A stretch of DNA of 64,000 nt from Pseudoscleropodium purum (taxonomy: Eukaryota; Streptophyta; Bryopsida; Hypnales; Brachytheciaceae): positions 20,069,063 to 20,133,062 of the forward strand of contig OZ017795.1 in NCBI GenBank assembly GCA_963969395.1, in the 5' to 3' direction. How positions within the stretch are numbered: position 1 is the first letter of the stretch; every line of letters starts with the position of its first letter. This document shows positions 40,701-59,299 of the stretch, one piece after another. Made by a program: the position numbers and the translations under genes. The notes under the pieces were generated by a model that was not told the origin of the DNA, made no database searches, and was given only the letters and a program-made list of their open reading frames with translations.

Positions 40701-40952
40701 GTATAGCGACTATCTTTAGCGGCCTAAGCGGCCTTGGCGCCTTCTCACTTGTCCCGTCTTTTTTTCCTGCGCTTGATCTCGCCGGAGCTGCGTGCTGTCG
40801 CCATTCTTTCGGAGCGATGGTCTGTTGGTGATGAGGTGCGATGATGAGGTGTGATGAGATTTGAGTGGGATTACTATTGTTTGGTGTTGCGAGTGAATGC
40901 GATGGAGATGAGATGATATTGGCGTGAGGAGTAGATCCAGAGAGAAAGTCAG

Positions 40953-46973
<6,021 letters not shown>

Positions 46974-48928
46974 CAGATGTTTCATTCGGGTGATTCCAGC
47001 CAGTGGAGTCTTAGAATATAGATATTTCTAGGTAAGAAAAGTGGACTGGACCTCGTATCAAAGGGTGTCATTTGATACATAAGTTTAGTGCTGAGAATTT
47101 AGTGTTGACGCGTTTATATTCTTGGATACTGGTTGGTTTGGTACGTTGTTCCGAAAGGTTTGGATGGAGTTTTGAAGAAATCAGTTTTGTCACGATATAC
47201 TTTTGCCAGGCCGATGCATAAGGATGTGTTACAAGTGTCACTATGAAATAATATTAGATACCTGAGTAGCGGTAAAGACCTACTTGGATTAGAGCTAGCT
47301 CTGGGAATTTCAGTGGAATCTCCAGTCTTGTAAGGTAGGTACAAGGAAACCTTTCAAACAATATGATGGAAGAAAGAGTTTGGTGCCTTAGACCCATGGA
47401 TCTGGGATTGTGTAGTCTTTCAATATTTTATGAGACTTATCATTAGCGCTTGGTCTCTCTTAATTGCCGTGTCTGACCAAGTAGATGGGTTGGAGGGAAA
47501 ATCATGTGAAGATGGAGCTTGCGGAGACAACTTTAGATGGCGTCCTAATTTCAAGTAGCCTTGTCATCATGCAATCTATACTAAGGTGAACTTCCAATCA
47601 CTCATAGCGTGCATGAGAATTAGAAGTTTGGTGTAGGGTCATTAGTTTGGTGAAATTTTGAAACAAATGTTTAATGCTGGACTTCAGTACACGAATTGAG
47701 GATGGAAACTCGTTTTCATTTGTAGAGCGATGTTATTGGCGTGTTTACTCCTAGAAGTGTCAAGATTTTTCAATGAAAAAACGTAGATAGTGGCTATTGT
47801 AATTGTCATTTCTTAATTTCACCTTAGACCACTGAAAAAAAAGTTTCAAACTCAAATTCCTTCCCATTTGTGAGATTTACAAACTCAAAGTAGAATTTTT
47901 TTTTCCTCTCTATCCCTTGGGGTATCTCAACTTCAAATTTTAATGAAAATCAAAGGTTGTTGAATTAAGTTTTTATCTTTTTATATGATATAAATGCTAG
48001 ATATAGAAAGTATACCAAAAATTAGATTTTGAATCTACTTCGTGAAAAACTTATTTGCTTTGTATTATTGTGATCCATTGAAAAAAAGTCATCCCCAAAT
48101 ACCAATAAACTTATCAAAATTTCAAAAATGTCTTTTTCTACATGCCAAATAGAGGATCGGTGTACTTCATTAAAAAGTGAAAAAGAAAAAATAATTGAAC
48201 AAATGTTTTAATATATAATTCTTATGGTTCAAAAGATGATTTTTTATGCCATTGTTCTCAATGAAGAATGTCCTCAAGTGTCAAAAAAATTGCTAAGTGG
48301 CAACTCTTCACAAGTCCTTCAATAATTACAGAAATTGAATTTTTGAAGCTAAAAATCACTCATATATTCATAATAAATGTATAGAACTTTAATTTTGCAT
48401 GCGATTTATACTTTCAGATTTGTATTAAAAATGTAAATTGAAAAATATAAATTTTGCACACAAATAAGTCAATAGTCAATTTGCATTGGTTCATCAAGAC
48501 TCCAAAAATCACAACTTGGTTTCAAGAAATGTTAGGGTTAATCTTACAAGGATTGGCTTATATTTGTTTTTTGAAATTTTAAAGTCCTTCAATTTTAGCA
48601 TTGAATATAAATAAAAAATTTAATATTTATTTCTCAAAAATGAAATCATCTCTTCTACCAGTCTTTAAAATTTCTAGATTTGTTATGAAAATTTGAAATT
48701 ATAGTGAATTTTTAATTTGAAAGTGAAACAAAATTTATATTAAATTTACAATATGCTAAATTAGTCTGAAATTTTTTCTACAAGTATATGTTTTAGTTTA
48801 GTACATCATAGTGTAAATCAACTTACCATTACATTCTAACAATAGAAAATCAACATATTTTTGTACATTATAGGCCCAAAGTTCAAATTGCAATGAAATA
48901 AGTATAGAAAATCTATTTTTCATTAGTT
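46974..48928. other. 3' flank of NDR copy 2, then AT-rich DNA
   Basis: GC-richer to about 47760, which probably contains the 3' UTR and downstream flank, then AT-rich intergenic sequence. No gene-like frame, RNA gene or clear repeat end was recognised. Confidence 0.5.
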
Positions 48929-49320
48929 CTCTTAAAAGGTCTAAAAAACACAATTTGGATTGTAGCATGTTTTTTTTTAATATTTGACATAGTGTTGCAT
49001 AAATCAACACACACTAGTTACAAAGGTTATTATTCATACTAAGCTCGATCCAATGTCTCATGGCACTTTGAACTTAGAACATTATTGCACCTCCTACATG
49101 TTTGAGAAGTTGTAAAATGGCTACATATTCTATATATAAGGTACAAATTTGAACATGATAAGGTTTTATTAATATTAAAATGACATCCAAATGAAATATA
49201 TCAATTGTTGAATTTTCTATTTGATGGTGTATGTCTTACTATATTTTTATACATACTTTATACTTCAAGAGGAAAATATAAGACCATACTCGTGGTTCCC
49301 ATCAATCCTTTAAGGATTAA
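48929..49320. mobile_element. About 390-bp MITE-like repeat, copy a
   Basis: It starts with CTCTTAAAAGGTCTAAAA and ends with CCTTTAAGGATTAA, inward-facing ends that are inverted relatives of each other. Its interior matches 50577-50972 along the whole length, for example GGATT(G/A)TAGCAT, TGCACCT(C/T)CTACATGTTTGAG and AT(A/T)AGGTTTTTAATATTAAAATGA-like blocks. It has no coding capacity. Confidence 0.7.
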
Positions 49321-49952
49321 AACGTAACCTCAATTGAGTTCATTTTCAAAAAGGCAATTATCAAGCATTGGATATAGAGAGCATGACTAAATATAATAGT
49401 AGTGTATCCAATGTTGCTTAATACATTATTTAATACTACAAGCATTCAATCTTATGCTTTGATCCAATAGTGGTAGTGGGGAAAAATTATGGATATTGAA
49501 ATAACTAACATGATCTTAAAGATAATTATATTACACACACAAACTTGGAGAAATAAATATGGTAATGATTTTTAAACAAAAAGTAGTATATTTTGAATTT
49601 TGAAATTCATATGTACCATTAGAGTGATAATTGATATTGACTATATTTAAAAATAGAATTTGAAATTAATAATTTGAAATTCCTTTCATTATTAATATCT
49701 TAATATTGAAAATTACTGACTAATCTTTTTTAGTGGATTTGTAATTGTAAAATTTTCAATATAACTTTTAAGAAATAGAAAATGGAGCCCCATTGTTATC
49801 TATGAATCTACCCTTCTAATGACGACCAATTGAAAGTTCCAAACTATAAAAACTCTAGCAATTAACTTAGTACTAGTGAGAACTTGCAAACCTTTATTTA
49901 AAGGAGAATAATATTTGTATGTTAGAGAAAGATTTTTTAAATCTAGGGATTT

Positions 49953-50095
49953 AGGGCTAGCATTTATGTGGAGTTGAGACTAGTGAAGCCCATTAATCAA
50001 CAATAGAATGGGGACTTTAGAAAGAAAAAAAAAATCCCCATTCCACTATTGATTCGTGGGCTTTACCAATCTTGACTATACATAGAAGCTAACTC
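49953..50095. repeat. Inverted repeat, about 62-bp arms
   Basis: 49953-50014 and 50035-50095 are inverted copies at roughly three-quarters identity by eye, around a 20-base A-rich loop. The best-matching inner part is AATAGAATGGGGA against TCCCCATTCCACTATT. It is likely an old foldback element. Confidence 0.7.
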
Positions 50096-50576
50096 TAAGA
50101 ATAATGAGATTTTTTAAATGATTTGGAATGGAGTTCATTAACCATCAAACAAAAGTTGAAAAAACTTCAAAGAACTAATTAACCTAATCCCTATAGTCCA
50201 AGGTCTATTCTTTGTCAAAAACCATCAAAAATGTAGTGTACCATACTCAAGTGCCATGTTTAGTGCAAAGAGCAAGAATGTAAACAAAAATGTTTTTGTT
50301 GCATTCTTTACTATAGGAACTTGCACTACACTAGTATAAGAATATGTTGGAGAAAATTTTCACCTTATACAATGCAAGATATTGCGTTTAAAGTGAGAAA
50401 AACTTTTCTTTTTCAACAAAATAATGTTGAGTTCTTGCACAATTGATAGTCTTAGAAAAGATGTTATAGATAGTGTGTGATTTAAAATTAACTCATTTGG
50501 TGTAAGAATTTTTGTCAAACCAATTTATCTTATTTAATTAATCATAATTTGACCCTTCTACCTTTTGAAATTATAT

Positions 50577-50972
50577 TGAACCCTTAAAAGTCTTCAAAGC
50601 CCAATTGGATTATAGCATTGTATTTTTAATGTATTTGACACACAAGGTGTATGAATTGACACATGTAGTAGTTATAAAAGAATGTATTCATTTTGAGCCA
50701 AATCCAAGGATACATAGCACTTCTAATTTAAATAATTATTGCACCTTCTACATGTTTGAGAAATTGCAAAAGGTCATGTATTTTACATATATGGTGCCAT
50801 TTTTTAACACAATAAGGTTTTTAATATTAAAATGAACTACATGAAAGATTTTCGTTGTTGGATTTTCAATTCAATGGTATATATCTTGCCATATTTAAAT
50901 ACATACTTTGTATTTTAAAAATAAAATACAAAACCATATATATATGGTCTTTAGTAGACCTTTAAGAATTAA
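50577..50972. mobile_element. About 395-bp MITE-like repeat, copy b
   Basis: It starts TGAACCCTTAAAAGTC and ends AGACCTTTAAGAATTAA, and is homologous throughout to the copy at 48929-49320. The A/T-rich borders resemble a TTAA target but are not exact. Non-coding. Confidence 0.7.
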
Positions 50973-52829
50973 AGTTTACTACATTGATGTAAATAAAGTG
51001 AACTTTCCTTTATTTCAATTTTGTGGTGTTGTTTAAGCTATGAGTTGCATTTGGGTCCTATAATCTTTTCTATGTATTCCTTAAGTACAATGAATTATCA
51101 ATGATCTCATCAATGTACTAGTCAAAAATTGGTCATGAAGCACTAGAGCTTGGAGTCCTGTGATGATGCCGCCATTACTTGCCTTGCTCCCCCCCTTCCA
51201 AATAAAACAAGAACTGTTGATTGGAATTTGGAAAAAAACCTCCTCCCCTCTTCCTGCCATCAAATTTGATGTTAAAGTCAGCCATTGGATCTAAATCATC
51301 CATGAATCTTAGTTGTCCAAAATAGATATAAAATATAAGTACAAATTACAATACAAAAATATGGATATGGATACAAATATGATTATAGAATCTAACTCAA
51401 ACATCCCCTATCAAATATAGAAGGAACTAAGTTCCAAAAATATAAGGAGGGGGCTTCTAAATATTATATTGAAAATCTCATTTCATTTAATATTTAAGTG
51501 GTGTGAATTTAATTGAAAATTGGTGCGTCTCTTACTATCCACTTAGAAGACATGATGCCTCAATGTTTCAACAACTACAATTGTACCCAAATTTCCCATG
51601 TTTTATTCTAATGTAATGAAACTCAAATTAGTTTCATTTCCATCAAGAAGAATTAAGGATATTCACATTATTGATGAATCCCTTAAATTTTATACAAAAA
51701 TAAATAGTTTTGCTAACGTATGACCTTAGAATTTGTCCACCTATCCTCCGAAGTAAAATTAGAAGAAAAACTTTAGCAAGAAATATGGCACACATAATAT
51801 TGATATGACATACAGTATGATATGGCACATGATACATGTATGATTCAATTGTCCTATGTTGATTATAATCAAATATGATTTAGAAAAAATACATATATGA
51901 TTGAGGAGTTTGGGTGAGGGTGTAATGAAAAAATACAATTTATTAGGTGATAATTCATTAAATAATATTAAATGGATTATGAATCAATCCTTCTGTATCT
52001 ACTCAAAAGAATTAGGTATTTTGTCATAGAAAATATTAGCCACTAATTGCAAAATGAAGAGAGTAGAGGGTTTAAAATATGGATGAGGTATGCAATTTTC
52101 TTTCTATCTTGGTCACTCCTCACGTCACTCACAATGTATTTTGTTTTTTTGAATAACTATCATGCAAAAAAACATATGAAAAAAATAAAAAAATAAAAAA
52201 ACTATTTAATTCCTTCAAAATGAAGAATTTTTTTCAACATTTATGAAGCACATGTATTTTTGTATATACAAAACAGTCATTTTACAACACCAAGGCAAAC
52301 ATATGATGATCCTCTTAAATGGATGAAGACACGAGGTAAAAATACAAGACAAACAATTTACTCAATTTTCCACAATCTTAAGTGACACTTTTAGATTATT
52401 ATTGCAACAATGTGATGAATTACTAAAGTCACATTAGGATCTAAAAGTGTTGAAATTGAAAGATGTAGTCTAGGTTTTACTTACATCTCAAACACCTAAG
52501 ATTATTGTATAGGAATTTGATATCTAGGGAACATTCAAATAGTTTAACGTATTGTAGCTAAAGTCACATTTAAAGATAGGAATGTATTAAAATCTTAATT
52601 CTAATAGAAAATAATGTTACAATATCCTATTGGTTTCAAGAAAAGGTTTCACTTGCTTATCCAATTGCTAATTTCCACCCAACACATATAGATGCAACAA
52701 TACAAGCATGCAATCTCCTTATTTTAGTGTGGGGGTTCAAGAAAGAAGCATGCTTTAGCAAAGGAAAATATAACTTATAATTGTAAGCACAATAGTATTC
52801 ATTCTTGTTGCATTAGCTTAAAGTACAAG
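50973..52829. other. AT-rich non-coding DNA
   Basis: About 1.9 kb of AT-rich intergenic DNA with short AT-biased frames. A slightly GC-richer patch at 51140-51260 has no recognisable coding signal. Confidence 0.55.
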
Positions 52830-53590
52830 CTCACAATATTTGCTTAAAGCGTCACTCATTCAAACCATTATTAGAACATATGGACTAATAATCAAACACA
52901 TACTTTTACATTTACTTCTAGCATTTCTATACTAAACTTCTTTAAGCCATACTATCTAAATAGTCCAATTGTAAACTCACGCTAGTTCACTGTCAGACTA
53001 CATGTGCTTAAATCATTCTTAATTACAAGGTTATCACTATTAATGCTCATTCATACTCTCCTTATCAATACAAATTCAGTAACACAAACAATGATATAGC
53101 TTTGAGCTATTTACTTAGAATTCAAATATCCAATCCTTGGATAATCACAATTTCATATAACACCCAATCATTGAAATTTCTACACAACAGAACATATTAT
53201 CTAAGTTTTCATCTAATACACACATTTTTACATTTTAAATGACTAGCTTTAAGCCATAAATCAATTCTAGTGCACAATGCTTAAAGCTTATTCACATTAG
53301 ACTAAATATACTTGCTTAAAGCACATAACACACATATTAAATTTGCTTTAAGCACATTCAAGATACATATATGCTAAAGTGCCAATAGATTGGTTCAATC
53401 ATTCAATCAACAATTGTCATAAGTAATCGCTTGAAGCTACAATCCTCTCACTCAAAAAATTGCTTCAAGCCTCAATAAGATCACTCATTGCTCTAAGTTT
53501 ATACAAACAACAAAAAACAATTCAATGCCCAATCACTAGGACTTACGCACACAATTCAAAATATATGCTTAAAGCTTTATTACTCAAAAG
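52830..53590. repeat. Field of GCTTAAAGC / GCTTTAAGC-type motifs
   Basis: Around a dozen copies of the near-palindrome GCTTAAAGC or close variants (GCTTTAAGC, GCTTGAAGC, GCTTCAAGC) are scattered over 760 bp at irregular spacing, for example near 52840, 52935, 53245, 53278, 53310, 53342, 53428, 53461 and 53568. The intervening AT-rich DNA is not repeated. Such fields resemble subterminal motif arrays of DNA transposons, but no element ends were identified. Confidence 0.65.
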
Positions 53591-53772
53591 AAATTCAACA
53601 AGATCACAATTATGCACATAAGTGTTTTAAAACTCACATTCAAAATGAAGAAAAGAGTAGAAGAAAATAATGAGAGGAAGACTTTTTAATTCTCCATCAA
53701 CTTAAGCATCCTTCAAAATCTACCTCAATTGAATTTTTAAGAATTCATCCATAGTAGTTTCTTGGGATCCTT

Positions 53773-53956
53773 CAGGGTTGACAGGACGTCCGGACGCGGA
53801 CGCTGTGTCCGCAGCGTCCGTTGACATTCGCGGACGCCGTCCGCCCCGTCTGCCTTCCGACGGCGGGAGGGACGCTGCGTCCGCTGGCGTCCGTGCAGAT
53901 GGACGTCCGGGTTACAGACGCCTTTTTTGGGCAGACGTAGAGATTTGTCAACCCTG
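53773..53956. mobile_element. CpG-rich hAT-type MITE, 184 bp
   Basis: It starts CAGGGTTGACAGG and ends TTTGTCAACCCTG, with GGATCCTT (53765-53772) and GAATCCTT (53957-53964) as an 8-bp target duplication with one mismatch. It is the shortest of the three complete copies and carries the same CpG-rich core. It lies just after the GCTTAAAGC motif field. Confidence 0.92.
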
Positions 53957-54523
53957 GAATCCTTCAATAATTCTTCAAATCAATTGACATAGAAGCTTTT
54001 ATTACCACATATTCCTGAAACCAAGTGTAATATGGACACTATTCACACATTAGAACAAAAAAAAATATTTATTTACAATTTTTCACACTTATAGAAGACA
54101 TTTTGGTAGTTTAATAAACCTAAAGTCGATGAACTTTGAGGTAGCTAGGTCAAGACAAGATATTGGTTTCTAAACCACTATAGGACATAGGTAGCATTGA
54201 GAGCAAATGGTTACACCACTAGCAAGTGGAAAATAAACCTCATAAGTTCCTATATATTCTATGGCATGTAAAAAGACATCTAAGTGGTATATTAACTCCT
54301 AAAGGACTAGAGTTTCAAATTTCAAACAATAGAAGAATTCAAGCATGTCTCAAGTATACATAATAATTTTTCATCTATCTAAATGTTTGTAGATTAATTT
54401 ACTAGTTCTCTTACATTTATACCATTTAGATTTTCAAAAAAATCTTTGGAAACATTTTGTAGTTCAAAAACCACAAATAATTTTGATTTCAAAAGGTATT
54501 TTTAAAAATCTAATAAGTGACAC
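53957..54523. other. AT-rich non-coding DNA
   Basis: AT-rich sequence between a hAT MITE and a TTAA-flanked element. Nothing further was recognised. Confidence 0.55.
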
Positions 54524-55450
54524 TTAACCTCTAAAGGACCATTGTCCCTTTGGGGGACAAATGGGATTTTGGGCAGGTACCTACAGGCTCAAAATAATTT
54601 CCAAATTTTTTTGAAACTTTTTTGGAAGATAGAAAAATTGATTAGCTTTGTGCGAATATAAATTTTTTTTCAAATCGGTGCCCAGGAACAAAATTTATGC
54701 CCAAATAAGCTCAAAATAGGGGACAGGGGGTAGTAAAAAAAATTTCAAAAATTTTCATTTTAAGTTAAAAATCTTTTTTTTCCTTATAGATTTTTGTGTA
54801 AGTGGAAAGATTTAAATCATTCCATTTGTATTTTTTATGAGAAAGTTATGGACAATCTTGTTTTTCAGGCAATTAGAACATCTTTTCGAAAAAATAACTT
54901 GTAGGATTCATTTCTAAATGCTATTTTTATAATTTTTCCAAAAGAAATGTTCCACAAGGTTTATCTTTAATTCTAAAACAATCTCAATATTGGAATTAGT
55001 GCATTTTAATTTCATTTTAGAGATATTAATAATTTTGATTTTCCTTCCATCTCATACCTATTTCTACTTTATAATTTTTTAAAGAATAAAAATTCAATTT
55101 TTTTGAATTATTATTATTTTCTTAGACTCTCAAGTCAATTCTATACCATAAAAATTTAAAGCTCAAAACCCTGTAGTGCAAAAAATTAAAGTTAAAAATG
55201 TTCAAAGTCAAAATATCTAGTCCCGCAATGTGCTGAAAAACTTGTTTTTCTACTTTAAACACAAATATCTTGCAATCTATGTAGTCAAAAATACTGAAAT
55301 TTTTTCCACACACTTTCATATTAGTTAGGTATAAGATCCTATAGTTAGATGTGGAAAAAATAATTTTTAATTTTTTTTACCTTTTACTATAGAAATGGTA
55401 GTTTTGAATGTTTTTTGGCAAAAAAAAGGCCTTGGTCCTTTAGGGGTTAA
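54524..55450. mobile_element. TTAA-flanked transposon, 927 bp
   Basis: TTAA stands at both borders (54524-54527, 55447-55450). The ends are CCTCTAAAGGACC and GGTCCTTTAGGGG, a 13-bp terminal inverted repeat with one mismatch. Near the left end is a short palindrome, TGTCCCTTTGGGGGACA. TTAA target sites with CCC-type ends are the signature of piggyBac-like elements. There is no transposase frame, so it is non-autonomous. The interior matches 56190-57125 closely and 33806-35170 more distantly. Confidence 0.8.
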
Positions 55451-55887
55451 ATAAAGACTTGAATAAATAACTAAAATGAAAATCTTAAATCACCTACTAT
55501 AATGTGAACTTAAGATTTTGGATTTATTGAAAAAAAGTCTTTTGAAAACAACAAATATTCAATCTAATTGTAATTTCAAAAAGAATTTTTTATTTTTGGT
55601 TTTAAATTTTATTGAATAATTTTTGGTTAAATTTAGCAATTCATCTAATTTTATGGATATGATCTATAGATCATATTTTACAAATTTTGTTTGAAGCTAT
55701 CATTAAACTATTCTTCTAAGTTTAATAATACATCTCTACAATTTTGGAAATCTCAACCCCATTTTGGTCCTTAAGGAATTACATAGCTTGTAGATGAAGG
55801 AGATAATTACAATTGAGTTGATTACATCTCTTTTGTGCTCAGATCATTTGCATGGCAAGCTACATTCTCACATTTTTTTTTAATATA

Positions 55888-57740
55888 CTAACCCCCAAAG
55901 AACCAACTAAAGCTGCATTTTTTAGCTACATAGAAATTTTGGGCAAGTGCATGTAACTAGAGATTTCCATATTTGTGGCCCAAATTCTAATGTAAAGTGG
56001 GGACAAGGAATATCTTTCATACGCATTGAATTTCACGACATTTGCAATTATGAGTCAAAAGTTATAGCCTAATATGTTTTGTTTTTTTGTAATTAGCAGA
56101 TCATAAAAAATGGCTTTTTGAAAAAACAAAAATTTGGAATTGTTTTTTTAGAATTATATGTATATGAAAAGCCTTGAATCATTCCATTTCAAACCCTAAA
56201 TTCCCATTGTCCCCTCGGGGGACAAATCAAATTTTGGGCAGGTTTTTGTGATCTCAATTTTTGGTGAATTATTTTGAAACTTTTCCATAAGATAGAAAAA
56301 GTGATTATCTACGTGGGAATATAATTTTTATTTCAATTGGTGCCTGGGAGCAAATATTATACCACAAAAAGCCTAAAACTGAACTTGGCGGGCAACACAA
56401 AAAAATTGCAAAAAATCAAAATAAATTTTTATTTTATTTTTTCCTGAAATGTTTTCTTTTTGTCTACATTTAAAGCTTTGATTTGTTCTATTTGGACTAA
56501 TATTGAGAAAGTAAAAGACAATTTTGTTTTTCCGACAATTTCAACATCTTTTGGAAAAAATAACTTGTAGGGTTCATTTCTGAATGCAATTTTTACAATT
56601 TTTCACAATTTTTTTTGAGAATTTTGTGTTCAATTGCTAAAACAATCTCACCATTGCGAATATTTTCTTTCAATCCCATCTTGGAGTTATTAACGATATA
56701 GTTTTTTTCCAATCTTGGACCTACTTCTACTTAGCATTTTCTTAAAGAATGAAAATCAAGTGTTTTTTAAAAAAAGAAAAATTTCCTAGACTTTCAATTC
56801 AATTCTTCAACATAAAAAATTCTAAATTCAAAGTCTATAATGCAAAAGAAATTCACAATTGGTGATCAAAGTCATTTGAAATTGCAAGCTAGTATTCAAA
56901 AAACTTTTTTTTTTCGACTTTGAGTGCTAATATCTTCCAATCTATATAGTCAAACTTCATGAAATTTTTACCATGTGAGCTAAATTTTTACCAAGTAAAG
57001 TACAAGATCCTACGGTTAGATTCTAAAAAAATGATTTTTTTTGTATTCTTGGATGAACGCAGCAAAAACGGCAGTTTTGAGTGGTTTTTGACAAAAAAAA
57101 ATGGCCTTGGGAATTTAGGGGTTAATTAATGAGTCAAAAATTTTGGGGATTTTTTGTTTGTGGGCAATTATGGATTTCTTACTCTAAAATAAACTCTGAA
57201 GTCCTTTATCTTACTCAATTTTCAATGTTTTTGGAAAAAAATAAAATCTTAGGATGTAGATTGTTTATTATAACATTAAAACCATTGGAATTAGCAATTT
57301 GCAATTTCACAAGAAAATTATTAATAATTTAGTGTTTTGAATCATTCACTATTTTCCACTTACTATTTTTTTTGTGTATGTTGTACAATTCCAAATTATC
57401 TAAAAAAATTTAAGCATGTGGAAAACTTGTCTACAAAAAAGAATACAAAAAAATACCACCATTTTGAATCTTTTTTCATAGAAAAGTGAGCTTGTGAAGT
57501 GCAACTATCCTACTTTTTGTAGGGCAAAAAAAATGATTTTAGTGAAGTTGAATGCTTATATTTTGCAATCCATGCAATGGAAATGTTTGGAATTTTTACT
57601 GCATGTTTTTTATACTACACAATCCAAGATTCTTCAGTTACATATTTTTTTTTAAATTAAAAAATTTGATACTTGTACTAAAAATGGGCAATTTCTGAGC
57701 GTTTTCAATGAAAACATAGTGATGGAACTTTAGGGGATGA
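55888..57740. mobile_element. TTAA-type element split by a nested copy
   Basis: The left part (55888-56189) starts CTAACCCCCAAAGAACC. The right part (57126-57740) ends GGAACTTTAGGGGATGA. Joined across the nested element at 56190-57125 they give one member of the same family about 920 bp long, with block order preserved on both sides. Its ends are more diverged than those of the inner copy, as expected for an older insertion. Confidence 0.65.
56190..57125. mobile_element. TTAA-type transposon nested in an older copy, 936 bp
   Basis: It starts CAAACCCTAAATTCCC and ends GGGAATTTAGGGGTTAA, so the right TTAA is intact and the left one has changed to CAAA. The TGTCCCCTCGGGGGACA palindrome and most internal blocks match the 54.5-kb copy. 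Non-coding. Confidence 0.75.
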
Positions 57741-58465
57741 TTTAAATCTTAAAATAAAATTGTCCAAAATTTGACTAGAAATTTGGATAGTGTCCTATAC
57801 TCCTATAGAGTTAAATTTTAATGAATCTTTTCAAAAGTTTGATTCAACAAGGTATGGACATATTTTTTTGGTTGAATATCATAAAAAATTGTTGACTAGG
57901 TGCCCTGATCAAATGTTATAATGTGTTAAGAGATTCCAACAAGATAAGCTACTAAAACCTTCTTGTACTATTGGAGATTTTGCAAATATATATCTAACAT
58001 GATATAGTAGGATATTGTCAAAAGAACCCATTATATTTGGGACAAAAATATTACTCTAAGAAGAGTCAAATTTTGTTGACCCTATTAGGCAAGGCTTAAA
58101 AAAATCATTTTCTTCTAGCATCAAACACTATAATCCAACAATCTACATAGGAAATTTTTAACAAATTTTTTCAATGTATATTGATTGTAGTTCAAAATAA
58201 TTTTGTATGTTGTAATTTCTTTTGTTTTCATTTTTGCTTAATGCACTAGAAAGTGATAATTTTTGACAATTATTACTTGAATTTTATAAGGTTTCATCCC
58301 TAATGACCAAAACAACCATATTCAAAATGCCTCCATTTCTTTTTTAGCTACCCATTCTCAAATTTTGAGTTTTAAAAATAAATTCTATCTATCCATCCAT
58401 CCATCTATCTTAAAAAATAAACCACGTTGTGAATCCAATGGTGGTAGTTCCATCAAAATTCTAAG
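57741..58465. other. AT-rich non-coding DNA
   Basis: AT-rich intergenic sequence with a short (CCAT)n-like run at about 58394-58412. No gene recognised. Confidence 0.55.
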
Positions 58466-58695
58466 TTAACCCTTAAAAGACAAAGGGGTGACCTTGGAAA
58501 TCATCCCTTTTCATTCTTGTGAGAATCATTGGCTTAAAATATTGCTAAAGCATTCATTGGAAGTTAAATTGCTGGAAAAGACCTTCCTTTCTTACAATAC
58601 AATTTTGAGAATGAATAGTTGAAATTCTATCCTATTAGAAGCATTCCCTGTCAAATTTATGATGCCAAACATTTGTATTGACCTTTAAGAGTTAA
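58466..58695. mobile_element. Short TTAA-flanked MITE, 230 bp
   Basis: TTAA borders both sides (58466-58469, 58692-58695). The ends are CCCTTAAAAGACAA and TTGACCTTTAAGAG, inverted with three mismatches. Its left half is repeated, diverged, near 62270-62440 (GGAAATCATCC, GAATCATT, GCTTAAAA). Probably the same TTAA-targeting superfamily as the 0.93-kb elements. Confidence 0.65.
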
Positions 58696-59299
58696 ACTTT
58701 AGCCATGTAATTTTTTAAGTTGAGTGGTGCAATATGATTCATAGCTCACTAGGGGGCATGGACTAAAAATCAACCAACCAATGCAATTGTTGCCTAAATC
58801 ATGAAGGTAAGATCCACCTTAAAAAGTGTAGATCCACAGAGCTCAAGGAAAAGACAAGTGTCCCATTCTTGTTTTTCTTACCAACATTACTCTCATTTTA
58901 GTGATTACTATGCATTGCTTGCTCCACCATGAATTGGAAAATGCTTGAAATGTTGTAAAATTTACATGAGCATTCTTAACTTTCTCTTCTTTCACTAAGT
59001 ACAAAAATGTCATCATTTCAAAATATCCTCATGTAATTTAGGCCTTGCCTATTTTTCAAAACCTAGGGCTATAATATAGGAGTTCCAAAATCTAAGGGGA
59101 ATGGTCAGATAGTCTAATGTTTTGCTACTAGAAGTCACTTGTAAGTCAAATTGATATGGGATCTATTTAACAATTTTATTATATAAAAGAATTTACATCA
59201 CTCTTATTCCCAAGATTCAATTTGGTGGCCAGTCCATTAAATAATGTTGTGGATGCAGGAAATGCTATCCTGATCCTATATAGTATTCTAAGGGAATCT

